From contig JAEUIH010000066.1 in NCBI GenBank assembly GCA_016795105.1, positions 1-39,818 of the forward strand: a stretch of 39,818 nucleotides of DNA, given 5' to 3'. The translations under genes and the position numbers were made by a program. The notes below the pieces were generated by a model. That model was not told the DNA's origin. It worked only from the letters and a program-made list of their open reading frames with translations, and did not search any database. Below are positions 17,405 to 25,560 of this stretch, piece by piece (the first letter of the stretch is position 1; each line of letters starts with the position of its first letter). Source of the DNA: Planctomyces sp. (lineage in GTDB: Bacteria > Planctomycetota > Planctomycetia > Planctomycetales > Planctomycetaceae).

Positions 17405-18493
17405 CTACCTTGACTGACCAGCAACCGCATCTTCTGTGATGGCCGGAGAGTTGTGGTTCGTTTTCGAATCGAGCCTCAAAGTGACACGTTCTCCGGACTG
17501 CCACCGGCTGGTGTCATTGGGAAGACGAACCTTAACGCGAACTGATGAGTTCGAAGCGTCGGCAACCGGGGAGACGTATTCAACGAACCCGATGTCCGAG
17601 AGTTGCTCAGCCCCGATCTGCAATTCCACAGAATCGTTTTGTTTCAGCAGGTTTCTGGCAGTCAGAGGGACGGAAAACACAACGAGCAGCGGATCCAGTT
17701 GCACAATTCTGGCGACGACCGGATCCGAAGGAGACACGAACTCACCGGCGTCTTTGAGAACTTCTGTTACGACACCGCGGATGGGTGATCGCACCTGGCG
17801 TTGTTCGAGTTGAACTTCGATTCTCTTCAACTCAAGCCGCCTGACTTCAAGGTCTTCACGAACAGCAAGAAGTCGAGCTTCAGCAAGGGTCAGTTCCATT
17901 TGAATTCGGTCAACTTCATTCTGAGAGGCATGGCTTCGTTCGCGAAGACCATCCAGTTTCTCCAGCTCACTGCGTTTCATCCTGAGATCAGCTTCGGCAG
18001 ACTTCAAAGCTCCCTGAGCCGACATATTTGCCCGTGCAACTTCAATGGCGGCCCGCGGGATCTGAGAGTCCAGCGTCGCTACAACGGCGCCGCTTTCAAT
18101 TACAGCACCTTCCAGAACGTAAACTTCTGAAAGTGACCCCATTTCGGATGCGGCGAGTGCGATTTCACGGTAGGGCTCACTAAACGCTTCAACTGTCTGC
18201 AATTCATCAGTGTTGTTGTTGATCCGATTTTTCGCCGTATTTAGATCTGTAAATTGCTCTGAAGTCGGGCTGGAGTCAAGATCGTGCGCCGATGGAAAGA
18301 GAGTTCCACTGGACGTGACGGACGGTTTCTCTTCAGTGGAGGGATATGCTGCGAGCAGACTGGTTCCCGTCAGCGCGACGATGACAGCCAGCAGGAAGAA
18401 TCGACTATGCGAGTTCATCGCCCATTTGTGTAAGAACATTTTCTGAACAACTCCCGAGCATCGATATGCGAGGATGAGGCAAAAATGCAACAT
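17405..18493 (-). CDS. Periplasmic adaptor (HlyD/RND membrane-fusion protein family)
   Basis: The first gene of the operon encodes about 362 residues. After a hydrophobic export segment (FFLLAVIVALTGTSLLAA) come a lipoyl half (MGSLSEVYVLEGAVIESG), an alpha-helical hairpin of about 70 residues rich in Glu/Arg/Leu, a second lipoyl half (RSPIRGVVTEVLKDAGEFV), and a beta-barrel domain (VVFSVPLTARNLL). This is the standard order for adaptors that link inner-membrane pumps to outer-membrane channels. The start is chosen from AAGGTGG at 18501-18507, seven bases before the ATG at 18493. A start at 18418 would place the signal peptide right at the N-terminus and remains possible. No pump or outer-membrane channel gene is adjacent. 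Confidence 0.9.
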   Translation of the reverse strand: MLHFCLILAYRCSGVVQKMFLHKWAMNSHSRFFLLAVIVALTGTSLLAAYPSTEEKPSVTSSGTLFPSAHDLDSSPTSEQFTDLNTAKNRINNNTDELQTVEAFSEPYREIALAASEMGSLSEVYVLEGAVIESGAVVATLDSQIPRAAIEVARANMSAQGALKSAEADLRMKRSELEKLDGLRERSHASQNEVDRIQMELTLAEARLLAVREDLEVRRLELKRIEVQLEQRQVRSPIRGVVTEVLKDAGEFVSPSDPVVARIVQLDPLLVVFSVPLTARNLLKQNDSVELQIGAEQLSDIGFVEYVSPVADASNSSVRVKVRLPNDTSRWQSGERVTLRLDSKTNHNSPAITEDAVAGQSR

Positions 18494-18500
18494 CTGCATT

Positions 18501-18507
18501 CCACCTT
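18501..18507 (-). promoter_or_regulatory. Shine-Dalgarno site deciding start of adaptor operon
   Basis: AAGGTGG on the minus strand lies seven bases before the ATG at 18493 and only one base before the ATG at 18499, favouring the former. Strong sites like this are rare in this window. Confidence 0.6.
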
Positions 18508-19037
18508 AGTTCAGGCTGCTCAGGGGAGATTCGGGTTTTTCCTGTAGCAAAAAGACAACACGAGTCGAATCCGGCCGATTAGACAATCCGTGACGGACAT
18601 TCTGATTGTAATGCCGATCCAGCAGACCCACGGAATCAGAACGACAATGCAAGCTGTGCGATTCAGGCCCGGAGGGCTGACACTTTGCGACTGATCTGCG
18701 TTTTGCATCTATAAACCGCCGGGTGTTGACGTATCGGCCCGCTGGGCCTGGACCAACAATCCTGTTTCAAACGACGACCCGGACTTCGATGACCAGGATC
18801 ACTGCATCTGTTCGCCCCACCGAATCTACTGAAGAAACCGGATTTCGCTAATCGGTACAGGAATCAAAGTTGATTGTTGAAGTTACAATAAAGCCGAAGG
18901 CAGAAATCGAAGTGCCGGAAAAAAGCGGCTACAATTTCGTAGTGTGGAAATCGCGGCCTTGACCACGAGACGAATGTGCTGAGAATACAGACGATATCCG
19001 GCGATGCGGGACGGGAAACGTGATTGGGAGATGTTCA
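18508..19037. other. Gene-poor spacer between divergent genes
   Basis: About 530 bp lie between the divergent adaptor operon and the hydrolase gene. A 62-codon minus-strand frame (18520-18708) has no ribosome site and no recognisable product, so I do not call it. The promoters of both flanking genes should lie here, but I cannot place them with confidence. Confidence 0.5.
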
Positions 19038-19973
19038 ATGATGAATCCAAAGTGGTTTCATGTTTTTTGTTTGACGGCGTCTGCGCTTTTGAGTGCGGAG
19101 TTGATTTGCCAGTCCCCCGCGCAGGCGCAGGCCGCCAAGAGCGGCGGCGTTGATCGCATTTTGACGACTCGCGATAACTTCCCACTGCACATTACTTATT
19201 TTGAAGCATCAACCGGTGGAAAAGAGGCGGCCGTGGCGATTCTGCTGCCGGCTGCTGAAGGTGCCGATGCAAAAGACGCACGGACTCGCCGAGTCTGGGA
19301 CAAGACTGCGGCGTTACTTCAGAAAAGTGGCTTCGCGGTGGTTTCGGTCGACCTGAGAAAACATGGCGATAGTGTCCTGCCAGCGGAATCAACAACTCCC
19401 GCCGCTGCCAAGGTCTCGGGAAATGACTACACCGCGATGGCGGCGATTGACCTCGAAGCCGTTAAGGAATTCCTGCTGCTTGAACACCAAAACGAAAAGC
19501 TGAATATCCGCAAAACAGGTATCGTGGCGGCTGGTTCCAGCGCGATGATCGCTTCTGCCTTTGCTGTCGCAGACTGGGATAAGAAACCATTCCCTGATGC
19601 ACCCACACTCGACCTCAGAACTCCTCGAGGTCAGGACGTCCGGTCTCTCATGATGATTAGCCCCAGGACAACCGTGAAAGGAATTAACGGTGTCGCAGCT
19701 TTGAAGATCATCAAGGCGCTCGATATCCGGGTCTTCGTGCTGGCTTCAAAGAAAGACGAAAAGGACGCCGAAAAGGTTTTCAAGGCGGTTGAACTGAAGG
19801 GTGAGCAGTATGCAGAGTTTCGAAAGATGACGATTACCAATGTTGAAGCTCGCGCTGAACAATTCGTCGAAGGCCCCGAAGCAGCGAAGACGAACGAGCT
19901 GATTCTGGAGTTTATGAAGAAAAGCGTTCAGGAACTCGATATGCCATGGAGAACTCGAAAGAGTAACCTCTGA
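19038..19973 (+). CDS. Secreted alpha/beta-hydrolase-like protein with atypical nucleophile elbow
   Basis: The 311-residue protein has a signal peptide (cut near SPAQAQA, residue 30). The ATG at 19038 follows GGGAG by nine bases; a GTG six codons upstream is less likely. The order of elements fits an alpha/beta hydrolase: a strand with VAILLPAAEG (about 66-75, oxyanion region), GFAVVSVDLRKHGDS (about 99-112), and an elbow-like GIVAAGSSAM (about 161-170). The elbow reads G-S-S-A-M rather than G-x-S-x-G, so catalysis by Ser168 is uncertain. No clear Asp/His pair follows. It may be a non-enzymatic or diverged member. It has no operon partner. Confidence 0.82.
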   Translation: MMNPKWFHVFCLTASALLSAELICQSPAQAQAAKSGGVDRILTTRDNFPLHITYFEASTGGKEAAVAILLPAAEGADAKDARTRRVWDKTAALLQKSGFAVVSVDLRKHGDSVLPAESTTPAAAKVSGNDYTAMAAIDLEAVKEFLLLEHQNEKLNIRKTGIVAAGSSAMIASAFAVADWDKKPFPDAPTLDLRTPRGQDVRSLMMISPRTTVKGINGVAALKIIKALDIRVFVLASKKDEKDAEKVFKAVELKGEQYAEFRKMTITNVEARAEQFVEGPEAAKTNELILEFMKKSVQELDMPWRTRKSNL

Positions 19974-19987
19974 AATTCACCATCTGA

Positions 19988-20039
19988 CATGGACGGTGCG
20001 GCCGCCTATTCACCATGTACAGTGCGGCCATCTATTCAC
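19988..20039. repeat. 26-bp imperfect tandem repeat
   Basis: Two 26-bp units lie at 19988-20013 and 20014-20039. Each has the form CATG-x-AC-x-GTGCGGCC-x2-CTATTCAC. They sit between the ends of the convergent hydrolase and sulfatase genes. Confidence 0.88.
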
Positions 20040-20059
20040 AAAGTGTTGCTCGATTGATG

Positions 20060-21679
20060 CTACTCAAGCGGAGCCGGTTCAAAGTCAGTCTCATTGACCC
20101 AACCGGCTGCCGGTTTCCGGCCTTCAAGATACTGTTGATAAAATCCCGCACCGTTGGTAGGAACATATAAGTCAAAGACAGATCCGTTGCCCGACATTCG
20201 TGGATCGTTTTGCTTTCGCAGTTCGTTCTCCATTCGGGTTCGAAGTTGATCTGCAGTGCCGCGAGACGACTGCTGTTCCATCAGGTTCTGGCAGCAGTCT
20301 CGATCTGTTCTGAGATCAAACAATTCCTCAGCGGGACGTTTACCAAAGTTCAGATTCCACCAGCGGTCTGATCGATCGACCCTGCCAAGCTGGAGGATCA
20401 GCGTTTTTGTGGGGCTGCCGTCGGTGTCCAGATAACCGGTCTCAGGGTTCCCGGCCGGCCACCGAGTCGGCTCATAGTTGTGCAGGTAGAGATACTCGGC
20501 CGTCACCAGCCCTCGAATAGGATAACCAACGTCATTCGGTCGGCCGACATCGGTGCGTTCCTTACCGATGAGCACATGGTCTCGCTCGGGTTCAATGAAG
20601 CCATGTTGGTTGCTGACCATTTGAGTTCGGAGAGACCTGCCGGTGATGGGCATCATCTGTGTCTGGTCCGCACGGAGACCAGCGATATCAAGGATCGTCG
20701 GGGCGATATCGGTGAAATCAACAAAGTCTGCAATCCGCCGTCCTGTTGATTTAATTCCGACAGGCCAGTGCATCGCCAGTGGGATGTGGTTGGAGTCATG
20801 ATATGCATAGCCCTTGACTCGAGGGAACGGCATTCCATGATCGCTGGTTACAATAAGCAACGTGTTATCAAGGGCCCCCCGAATCCGAAGTTCTGCGACA
20901 ATGCGTCCCAGCTGCGCATCAACAGACTCGACCTCGTAGGCATAGTCGAGCATATCGTGTCGGACGATATCGTTGTCGGGCCAGTATGCCGGTACACGAT
21001 CGATCTCGGAAAGAGCCTTGCCTCCTTTGGAGACTCCCGATTGATATTCATAGGCTCTATGCGGTTCCAGAGTTCCGCACCAGAAACACCATGGTCGATC
21101 GGCTGGAGCTGCTTTGAGGAAGTCTGCAAAATTCGCGGCGTAATCGATGTTGGAGATGCTCTGAGTGGCCGGGGTTGTCTTCCGGGAATTCCAAACTCTT
21201 CCAACCATCTCCCTGGGCTTCCCCTGTTCATCGTTTGCAATACCAGGCCCCCAGCCTTTTCCGGTACTGCCGACAGTCCAGCCTGCTGATACAAGCGTCT
21301 CCGGCCACGTTCGGAGCTGTTCCGGAAAACGCGACATGTGGTTACCGGCTTCGGCGTTTTGCCATGCATGTCGACCTGTGAGCAGAATTGCTCTCGAAGG
21401 TGCACATTTTGCGACAGGCGTATATGCATTTTCAAACAGAATTCCGTTCCGGGCGACTTGATCAAACGCAGGAGTCTGAACCCAGTCTGTACCGTAAACA
21501 CCCGCATGTAGTCCCCAGTCGTCCGCGATAAACAGCAGGATGTTTGGTCGAGTGGTTTCCTGAGCTGAACATGAACGAAGGGCCGACCCGTCGGTGAATG
21601 GAAGAGCAATCCACAGAAGCAGGGTTGAGAATCCGCAGAGCCGTCTGTTTCGCATTGGAGTGTCCAAAGAGTATGCCAT
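20060..21679 (-). CDS. Secreted sulfatase (type I, formylglycine-dependent)
   Basis: The 539-residue protein belongs to the alkaline phosphatase/sulfatase superfamily, which hydrolyses sulfate esters. The N-terminal strand [12 protein letters not shown] supplies metal ligands (Asp53, Asp54). Cys92 in [13 protein letters not shown] fits C-x-P-S-R and would be converted to formylglycine. TSDHGMPFP supplies further metal ligands. The signal peptide is hydrophobic ([14 protein letters not shown]). Either the ATG at 21679 or the one at 21655 could start it; the latter gives a more ordinary signal sequence. Expanded sulfatase sets are typical of marine planctomycetes degrading algal polysaccharides, and the sialidase-fold gene nearby fits that lifestyle. 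The substrate is unknown. The gene is divergent from the methyltransferase, with 211 bp between. Confidence 0.95.
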   Translation of the reverse strand: MAYSLDTPMRNRRLCGFSTLLLWIALPFTDGSALRSCSAQETTRPNILLFIADDWGLHAGVYGTDWVQTPAFDQVARNGILFENAYTPVAKCAPSRAILLTGRHAWQNAEAGNHMSRFPEQLRTWPETLVSAGWTVGSTGKGWGPGIANDEQGKPREMVGRVWNSRKTTPATQSISNIDYAANFADFLKAAPADRPWCFWCGTLEPHRAYEYQSGVSKGGKALSEIDRVPAYWPDNDIVRHDMLDYAYEVESVDAQLGRIVAELRIRGALDNTLLIVTSDHGMPFPRVKGYAYHDSNHIPLAMHWPVGIKSTGRRIADFVDFTDIAPTILDIAGLRADQTQMMPITGRSLRTQMVSNQHGFIEPERDHVLIGKERTDVGRPNDVGYPIRGLVTAEYLYLHNYEPTRWPAGNPETGYLDTDGSPTKTLILQLGRVDRSDRWWNLNFGKRPAEELFDLRTDRDCCQNLMEQQSSRGTADQLRTRMENELRKQNDPRMSGNGSVFDLYVPTNGAGFYQQYLEGRKPAAGWVNETDFEPAPLE

Positions 21680-21890
21680 GACCTGAACATCAGTCCCACT
21701 GGGTAACTCGACGACAAGTCATAGCACATCGAGTTTTCAATCCAAAGTGTCGCGATTCCGATTGTCAATCAGGCACCAGACCGTCATGCTCCCTGAGCTG
21801 GTGGAGTTCCGCACTCCGGTAAACTTCTCAAAGCTCATAGACATCTGCTGCGCTACACATTCCCGCAATGTACAGTCACATGGTTCCTGA

Positions 21891-22718
21891 ATGCACCGCT
21901 ACAACATTCTGAAATCAGTTCCCTTCATGGGCCTGCTGTTCGTGATGGGTTGCACGGAGGAGACTCCAGCGACAAATCAGAAGAAGGATGATGGCGAATC
22001 GCCAAACAGTATCGCCACTTCCGGAGCCCTTCCTCTGCCCTCCACTGAAAACGAACCGGCGATTGTGGCCTGGGTTGAAGTCTCTGAGTTGCCACGGTCA
22101 ATCGCTGTTTGTGAAGACGTCTTCTGGGAACCGGATGATACTCTGAGCCTGCGACGGTTGATCGACGGTTCGGACCTCGTACCTGGTCGTCACCTCCTGG
22201 AAATAGGCACAGGGACAGGACTGGTCTCGCTATGCTGTCTGGATGCTGGTGCAGAAAAAGTGGTTGCCACTGACATCAACCCGAAGGCCGCGGCAAACGC
22301 AGCGATTAACGCTGAATTGCTGGGATTCAGCAGTCGATTGGATGTGCGAATTGTTCCGCGTCGTGATCCATCAGCGTATACCGTTATCAAGCCCGACGAG
22401 AGATTTGATCTGATCATTTCAAATCCTCCCTGGGAGAACCAGAAGCCAACGACTGTTGCTGATTTTGCCCTTTACGATCCTGGCTTTCAGCTGATGCGTT
22501 CACTCATCGAAAATGGTCAGCAGCACTTGAAGCCGAACGGACGCATTCTGCTGGCATATGGGTGCGTGACAGCCATTCACGAAATTGAACGGCTGGCGAA
22601 ACAGAATGGGCTTCAATTCCGGATTCTGGACGATCGGTCGCTGGATTCACTGAATGAGGTCTTCCTTCCCGGGATGTTGATTGAGCTGACTCCCGGAGTC
22701 GACAACCTGCCACGCTGA
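21891..22718 (+). CDS. SAM-dependent methyltransferase with lipoprotein-type N-terminus
   Basis: In this 275-residue protein, residues 1-21 form a signal peptide ending LLFVMGC, which fits a lipobox with Cys21. A Ser/Pro/Glu-rich spacer of about 45 residues follows, then a class I methyltransferase domain: motif I EIGTGTG (104-110), acidic end of strand two at Asp128 in VVATDIN, and motif IV NPPW (178-181). The NPPW form is shared with N5-glutamine, 16S rRNA guanine-N2 and adenine-N6 methyltransferases. An exported SAM enzyme would be odd, since SAM is cytoplasmic. The domain may instead stay on the cytoplasmic face, or the N-terminus may be misread. The 3' end overlaps the convergent MEKHLA gene by 72 bp. 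Confidence 0.87.
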   Translation: MHRYNILKSVPFMGLLFVMGCTEETPATNQKKDDGESPNSIATSGALPLPSTENEPAIVAWVEVSELPRSIAVCEDVFWEPDDTLSLRRLIDGSDLVPGRHLLEIGTGTGLVSLCCLDAGAEKVVATDINPKAAANAAINAELLGFSSRLDVRIVPRRDPSAYTVIKPDERFDLIISNPPWENQKPTTVADFALYDPGFQLMRSLIENGQQHLKPNGRILLAYGCVTAIHEIERLAKQNGLQFRILDDRSLDSLNEVFLPGMLIELTPGVDNLPR

Positions 22719-23186
22719 GAATGTTGCGGCCTGCCCTGCGAACTGTCCGCCTTGGCCTCGCAGGTTCCAGACGATGGCCTGCTCGATCAGGAATCGGCAC
22801 CCCGTGGAGCTGATCCTCACCCCTCGATAATCGTCCACAAAGCCGTTTCGAGTCGTTCGTTCGAGCAGTTGGGCTCTTTCATCGCGGTGCATTGGTTCCG
22901 CGGTCAGCCTTGACGGCATCTGGAGAAATGTCCGGAGATCTGTTTCCCAGAGTTTCAGAGCGGCTCGATTGCCGTAGTTCAGGACTGGATCGGATTGTGT
23001 TCCGTGTGAAACCACAACGAATGGAGCCTCGTAGAGCATTCTGGATTCATTCATCGCATCACCCGATCGTTCCAGAAGTTCTCGTCCGAGCCAGTGTCGA
23101 AAGGAATTCAGGAGCATTTGAGTATGCTGGATCCACGCGGGGTCGCTCCAGATGGTGTTATCCCCATCCTGAGGTGTGTAAGTCAT
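22647..23186 (-). CDS. MEKHLA (PAS-like) domain protein
   Basis: The 179-residue protein shows the hallmarks of the MEKHLA domain: HTQMLLNSFRHWLGREL near residue 20, LYEAPFVVVSHGTQSDPVLNYGN near residue 50, and LKLWETD. The domain was first described in plant HD-ZIP III factors and also occurs as free-standing bacterial proteins; it is PAS-related and may bind a ligand. I chose the ATG at 23186 because it overlaps the ftsW stop as ATGA, while the longer frame upstream reads through ftsW. The C-terminal 24 codons overlap the end of the methyltransferase on the other strand. Its role is unknown. Confidence 0.88.
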   Translation of the reverse strand: MTYTPQDGDNTIWSDPAWIQHTQMLLNSFRHWLGRELLERSGDAMNESRMLYEAPFVVVSHGTQSDPVLNYGNRAALKLWETDLRTFLQMPSRLTAEPMHRDERAQLLERTTRNGFVDDYRGVRISSTGCRFLIEQAIVWNLRGQGGQFAGQAATFSAWQVVDSGSQLNQHPGKEDLIQ

Positions 23187-24397
23187 AGTTGCTGGCTTTC
23201 TCGATCGGTACGTAGAGCCGGTGGTCCATTGCGAGAGAGTCCGATCAATAGGCCAACGGCGACAACATTCACCAGCAGGTTGGTGCCGCCATAGCTGATG
23301 AATGGGTGCGGAACACCTTTTGGCGGAACCATTGCAGTGACAACCGCCACGTTGGCGAAGGCCTGAAATACGAGTTGAAAAAGAAGTGTATTTCCCAGGA
23401 CCCACTCGAATGAATTTCGATCCAGGTGCCTGAGTGATGCTCGGCCCGTCACGAAGATTCCGAGCCAGATAACGATAATAGTGACTGTTCCGAGCAGCCC
23501 AAGTTCTTCACCTATGACAGCGAACACAAAGTCCGTATTTGCCTCGGGAAGGTAACTCAGCTTTTGCCAGCCGCTGCCAACACCTGTCCCCTCGAGTCCA
23601 CCCGACCCCAGTGACAGGAGGGACTGCCGAATCTGCCATGGGGCTTTGCTCAGATCCTGCCAGGCGTCCATGAATCCGGTGATGCGTTTAAGTTGATAGG
23701 GTCTCAGAATAAGCAATGATGCGGCTGCGGGAGCCGCAAGCAACAGTGAGCCAAAGAAGTATCTGAGTGGCCACCCTCCAATAAAGAGAGCCAGAATGTA
23801 GCCGAGAGCAAGAAAGGCCGTTGCCCCAAGATCTGGCTCGGCAATCACCAGCGGAATGACAAGTAGAAGAGGCAGTACAACTGCGGGCACAGTTTTGAGA
23901 GTCATGCGGCCGGACTGACGGAGCGACACAACCATGGTAGAAGCGACGAGCGGCAGCACCAGACGACCGAATTCGGAAGGCTGCATTGACAGACCTCCAA
24001 GTCGTAACCACCTTTGAGATCCATTGACCCGCGTTCCAATCCCGGGAATCAGGACGAGAATCAACAGCAAAATCAGTACCTTCAGCATCAGAGACGCGTG
24101 CTTACGAAGCAGTCCGGACGGGACTTTGGCAGCTAGTAATCCGCACCCGAGAGAAATCGCCAAATACGCCAGATGCCTCGAAACAAACGTGCGATCGGAC
24201 TCACTGGGCATCGACGTCAGACTCGCGCTCTGGACCATTTGGATCCCAACGGCAATCAGAACACAGACCAGCCCGGCAAACAGATGTCTAAGGTCGGCGC
24301 GTTCTCGCAGACGCTGATCAGGTTGAATGGCTCCTGCGGCCGGAGATTCAGCTTCGCTTAGCACAGGATTCGGTATCACATTGAATGTGTGATTCAT
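23183..24397 (-). CDS. ftsW: SEDS-family peptidoglycan glycosyltransferase FtsW
   Basis: The 404-residue, ten-helix-type protein belongs to the SEDS family, which polymerises lipid II at the membrane with a partner penicillin-binding protein. Family signatures are GIGTRVNGSQRWLRLGG (about 119-135), MQPSEF (138-143), the catalytic-loop motif KLSYLPEANTDFVFAVIGEE with Asp289, and PKGVPHPFISYGGTN near the C-terminus. Serine in PFISYGG and the overall form favour FtsW over RodA. A good ribosome site (AGGA) lies five bases before the ATG. There is no division-cluster gene nearby; instead it is coupled to a MEKHLA gene. A working SEDS enzyme implies peptidoglycan synthesis in this organism. Confidence 0.94.
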   Translation of the reverse strand: MNHTFNVIPNPVLSEAESPAAGAIQPDQRLRERADLRHLFAGLVCVLIAVGIQMVQSASLTSMPSESDRTFVSRHLAYLAISLGCGLLAAKVPSGLLRKHASLMLKVLILLLILVLIPGIGTRVNGSQRWLRLGGLSMQPSEFGRLVLPLVASTMVVSLRQSGRMTLKTVPAVVLPLLLVIPLVIAEPDLGATAFLALGYILALFIGGWPLRYFFGSLLLAAPAAASLLILRPYQLKRITGFMDAWQDLSKAPWQIRQSLLSLGSGGLEGTGVGSGWQKLSYLPEANTDFVFAVIGEELGLLGTVTIIVIWLGIFVTGRASLRHLDRNSFEWVLGNTLLFQLVFQAFANVAVVTAMVPPKGVPHPFISYGGTNLLVNVVAVGLLIGLSRNGPPALRTDRESQQL

Positions 24398-24589
24398 GGA
24401 ATCCTACTCAGTCATTTGCGGCAGATCTCAGAAATTCGTTACTCTTCACAGAATCAAAGTGCATTCAGTGTGAAATCGACGGAAACGATTGATGAACTCA
24501 AGGGTTTCCAAAAACTGCCGACAATGACGACGGTCCGGAAAATTCCGGGTCCGGGAGAACTCAGCGAACATCAGCTGGAGCGACAGGAA

Positions 24590-25435
24590 ATGCGGGACAA
24601 TTCGAGTACTTTCAAGCGAATTCCACACGGAAAATGGCGTGGCCTGAAAAACGGCCGATTCATGATGATTTGCGTGTTCCTGATCCTCACCTCCGGCGAC
24701 ACGGCAATTTCTGATGAAGGTTGGGGAAGCATCAAAGGGAAGATTTCCTTTGAAGGCAGTCCACCGCCCGTCACCCCCATCGAGATTACGAGGGATGAAG
24801 AAGTGTGCGGCAAATTCGGGCTGGTGGACGAGTCCCTTGTTGTGCATCCGGATTCTCGCGGGATTCGCTATATTGCCATCTGGATCGAATCTCGTGACAA
24901 AATCCCTGTGCACCCGGACCTTCAGGCCACGAGCAAAAAATTGGCAGAAATCGATAATAAGGACTGTCGATTTGAGCCGCACATGCTGACACTTCGCACC
25001 AAAGAGCCACTCCTTCTAAAGAATTCCGATCCAGTGGCCCACAATGCCGCCATTTATGCTCGTCGGAATACCCCATCCAGTGAAGTCATTGCTGCAAACC
25101 AGCCATCAAAAAAGAGTTTCCCAAAGGCTGAACTGATGCCAGTTCGAGTCGACTGCTCGATTCACTCGTGGATGAAAGCCTGGATCCTGATACTCGACCA
25201 TCCTTATGCGGCGATCACCAATGAACATGGCGAATTCAGTATCAAACAGATCCCGCCAGGGAAATGGAAATTCAGGTTTTGGCACGAAAGACCTCAATGG
25301 ATCAAGCAACTGAAAGCAAGTGGAGTTGCCACGCCGCTTGAAAAGGGAGCCTGGGAGATCACAATCACGGCAGATGAGGAACTCGATCTTGGAGAACTCA
25401 CAATGTCGCCTGAACAGTTTTCCGGTTCAAAATAG
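24590..25435 (+). CDS. Exported cupredoxin-like protein with possible type 1 copper site
   Basis: The 281-residue protein starts at the ATG at 24590, nine bases after GGAG and just before a signal segment (MMICVFLILTSG, about 25-36); an earlier GTG at 24389 would bury it. The mature part has a KGKISFEG strand (carboxypeptidase-regulatory-like start), then ligands in plastocyanin order: His151 in VAHNA, Cys189, His192 and Met195 in CSIHSWM. A second beta-rich part with EHGEFSIKQIPPGKWKFRFWHE (about 212-233) follows. Similar two-part proteins are frequent in planctomycetes. Copper binding and electron transfer are inferred. It lies 125 bp upstream of the sugar dehydrogenase gene. Confidence 0.85.
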   Translation: MRDNSSTFKRIPHGKWRGLKNGRFMMICVFLILTSGDTAISDEGWGSIKGKISFEGSPPPVTPIEITRDEEVCGKFGLVDESLVVHPDSRGIRYIAIWIESRDKIPVHPDLQATSKKLAEIDNKDCRFEPHMLTLRTKEPLLLKNSDPVAHNAAIYARRNTPSSEVIAANQPSKKSFPKAELMPVRVDCSIHSWMKAWILILDHPYAAITNEHGEFSIKQIPPGKWKFRFWHERPQWIKQLKASGVATPLEKGAWEITITADEELDLGELTMSPEQFSGSK

Positions 25436-25548
25436 CCCCATCCGCTTAGTTGCAATTGTTTTGCATGTTTTTACGAAATGTGTTGTCGTTTTCTGGTGTG
25501 AGATGCGTAGATCAGTTGAAGCTGATCCGCCATCAGTCGCCTTGTCCT

Positions 25549-25554
25549 AAGGAG
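25549..25554 (+). promoter_or_regulatory. Shine-Dalgarno site deciding a GTG start
   Basis: AAGGAG lies six bases before the GTG at 25561 and fixes that codon as the start of the sugar dehydrogenase, in place of a start-like codon 111 bp upstream. Confidence 0.75.
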
Positions 25555-25560
25555 CGAACG

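Noticed and set aside
18520-18708. 62-codon minus-strand frame with a hydrophobic core
   Set aside because: No ribosome site and no similarity that I can name; too short to support.
20848-21768. 306-codon minus-strand frame
   Set aside because: It overlaps the sulfatase in another frame of the same strand; the sulfatase motifs are clear and this frame has none.
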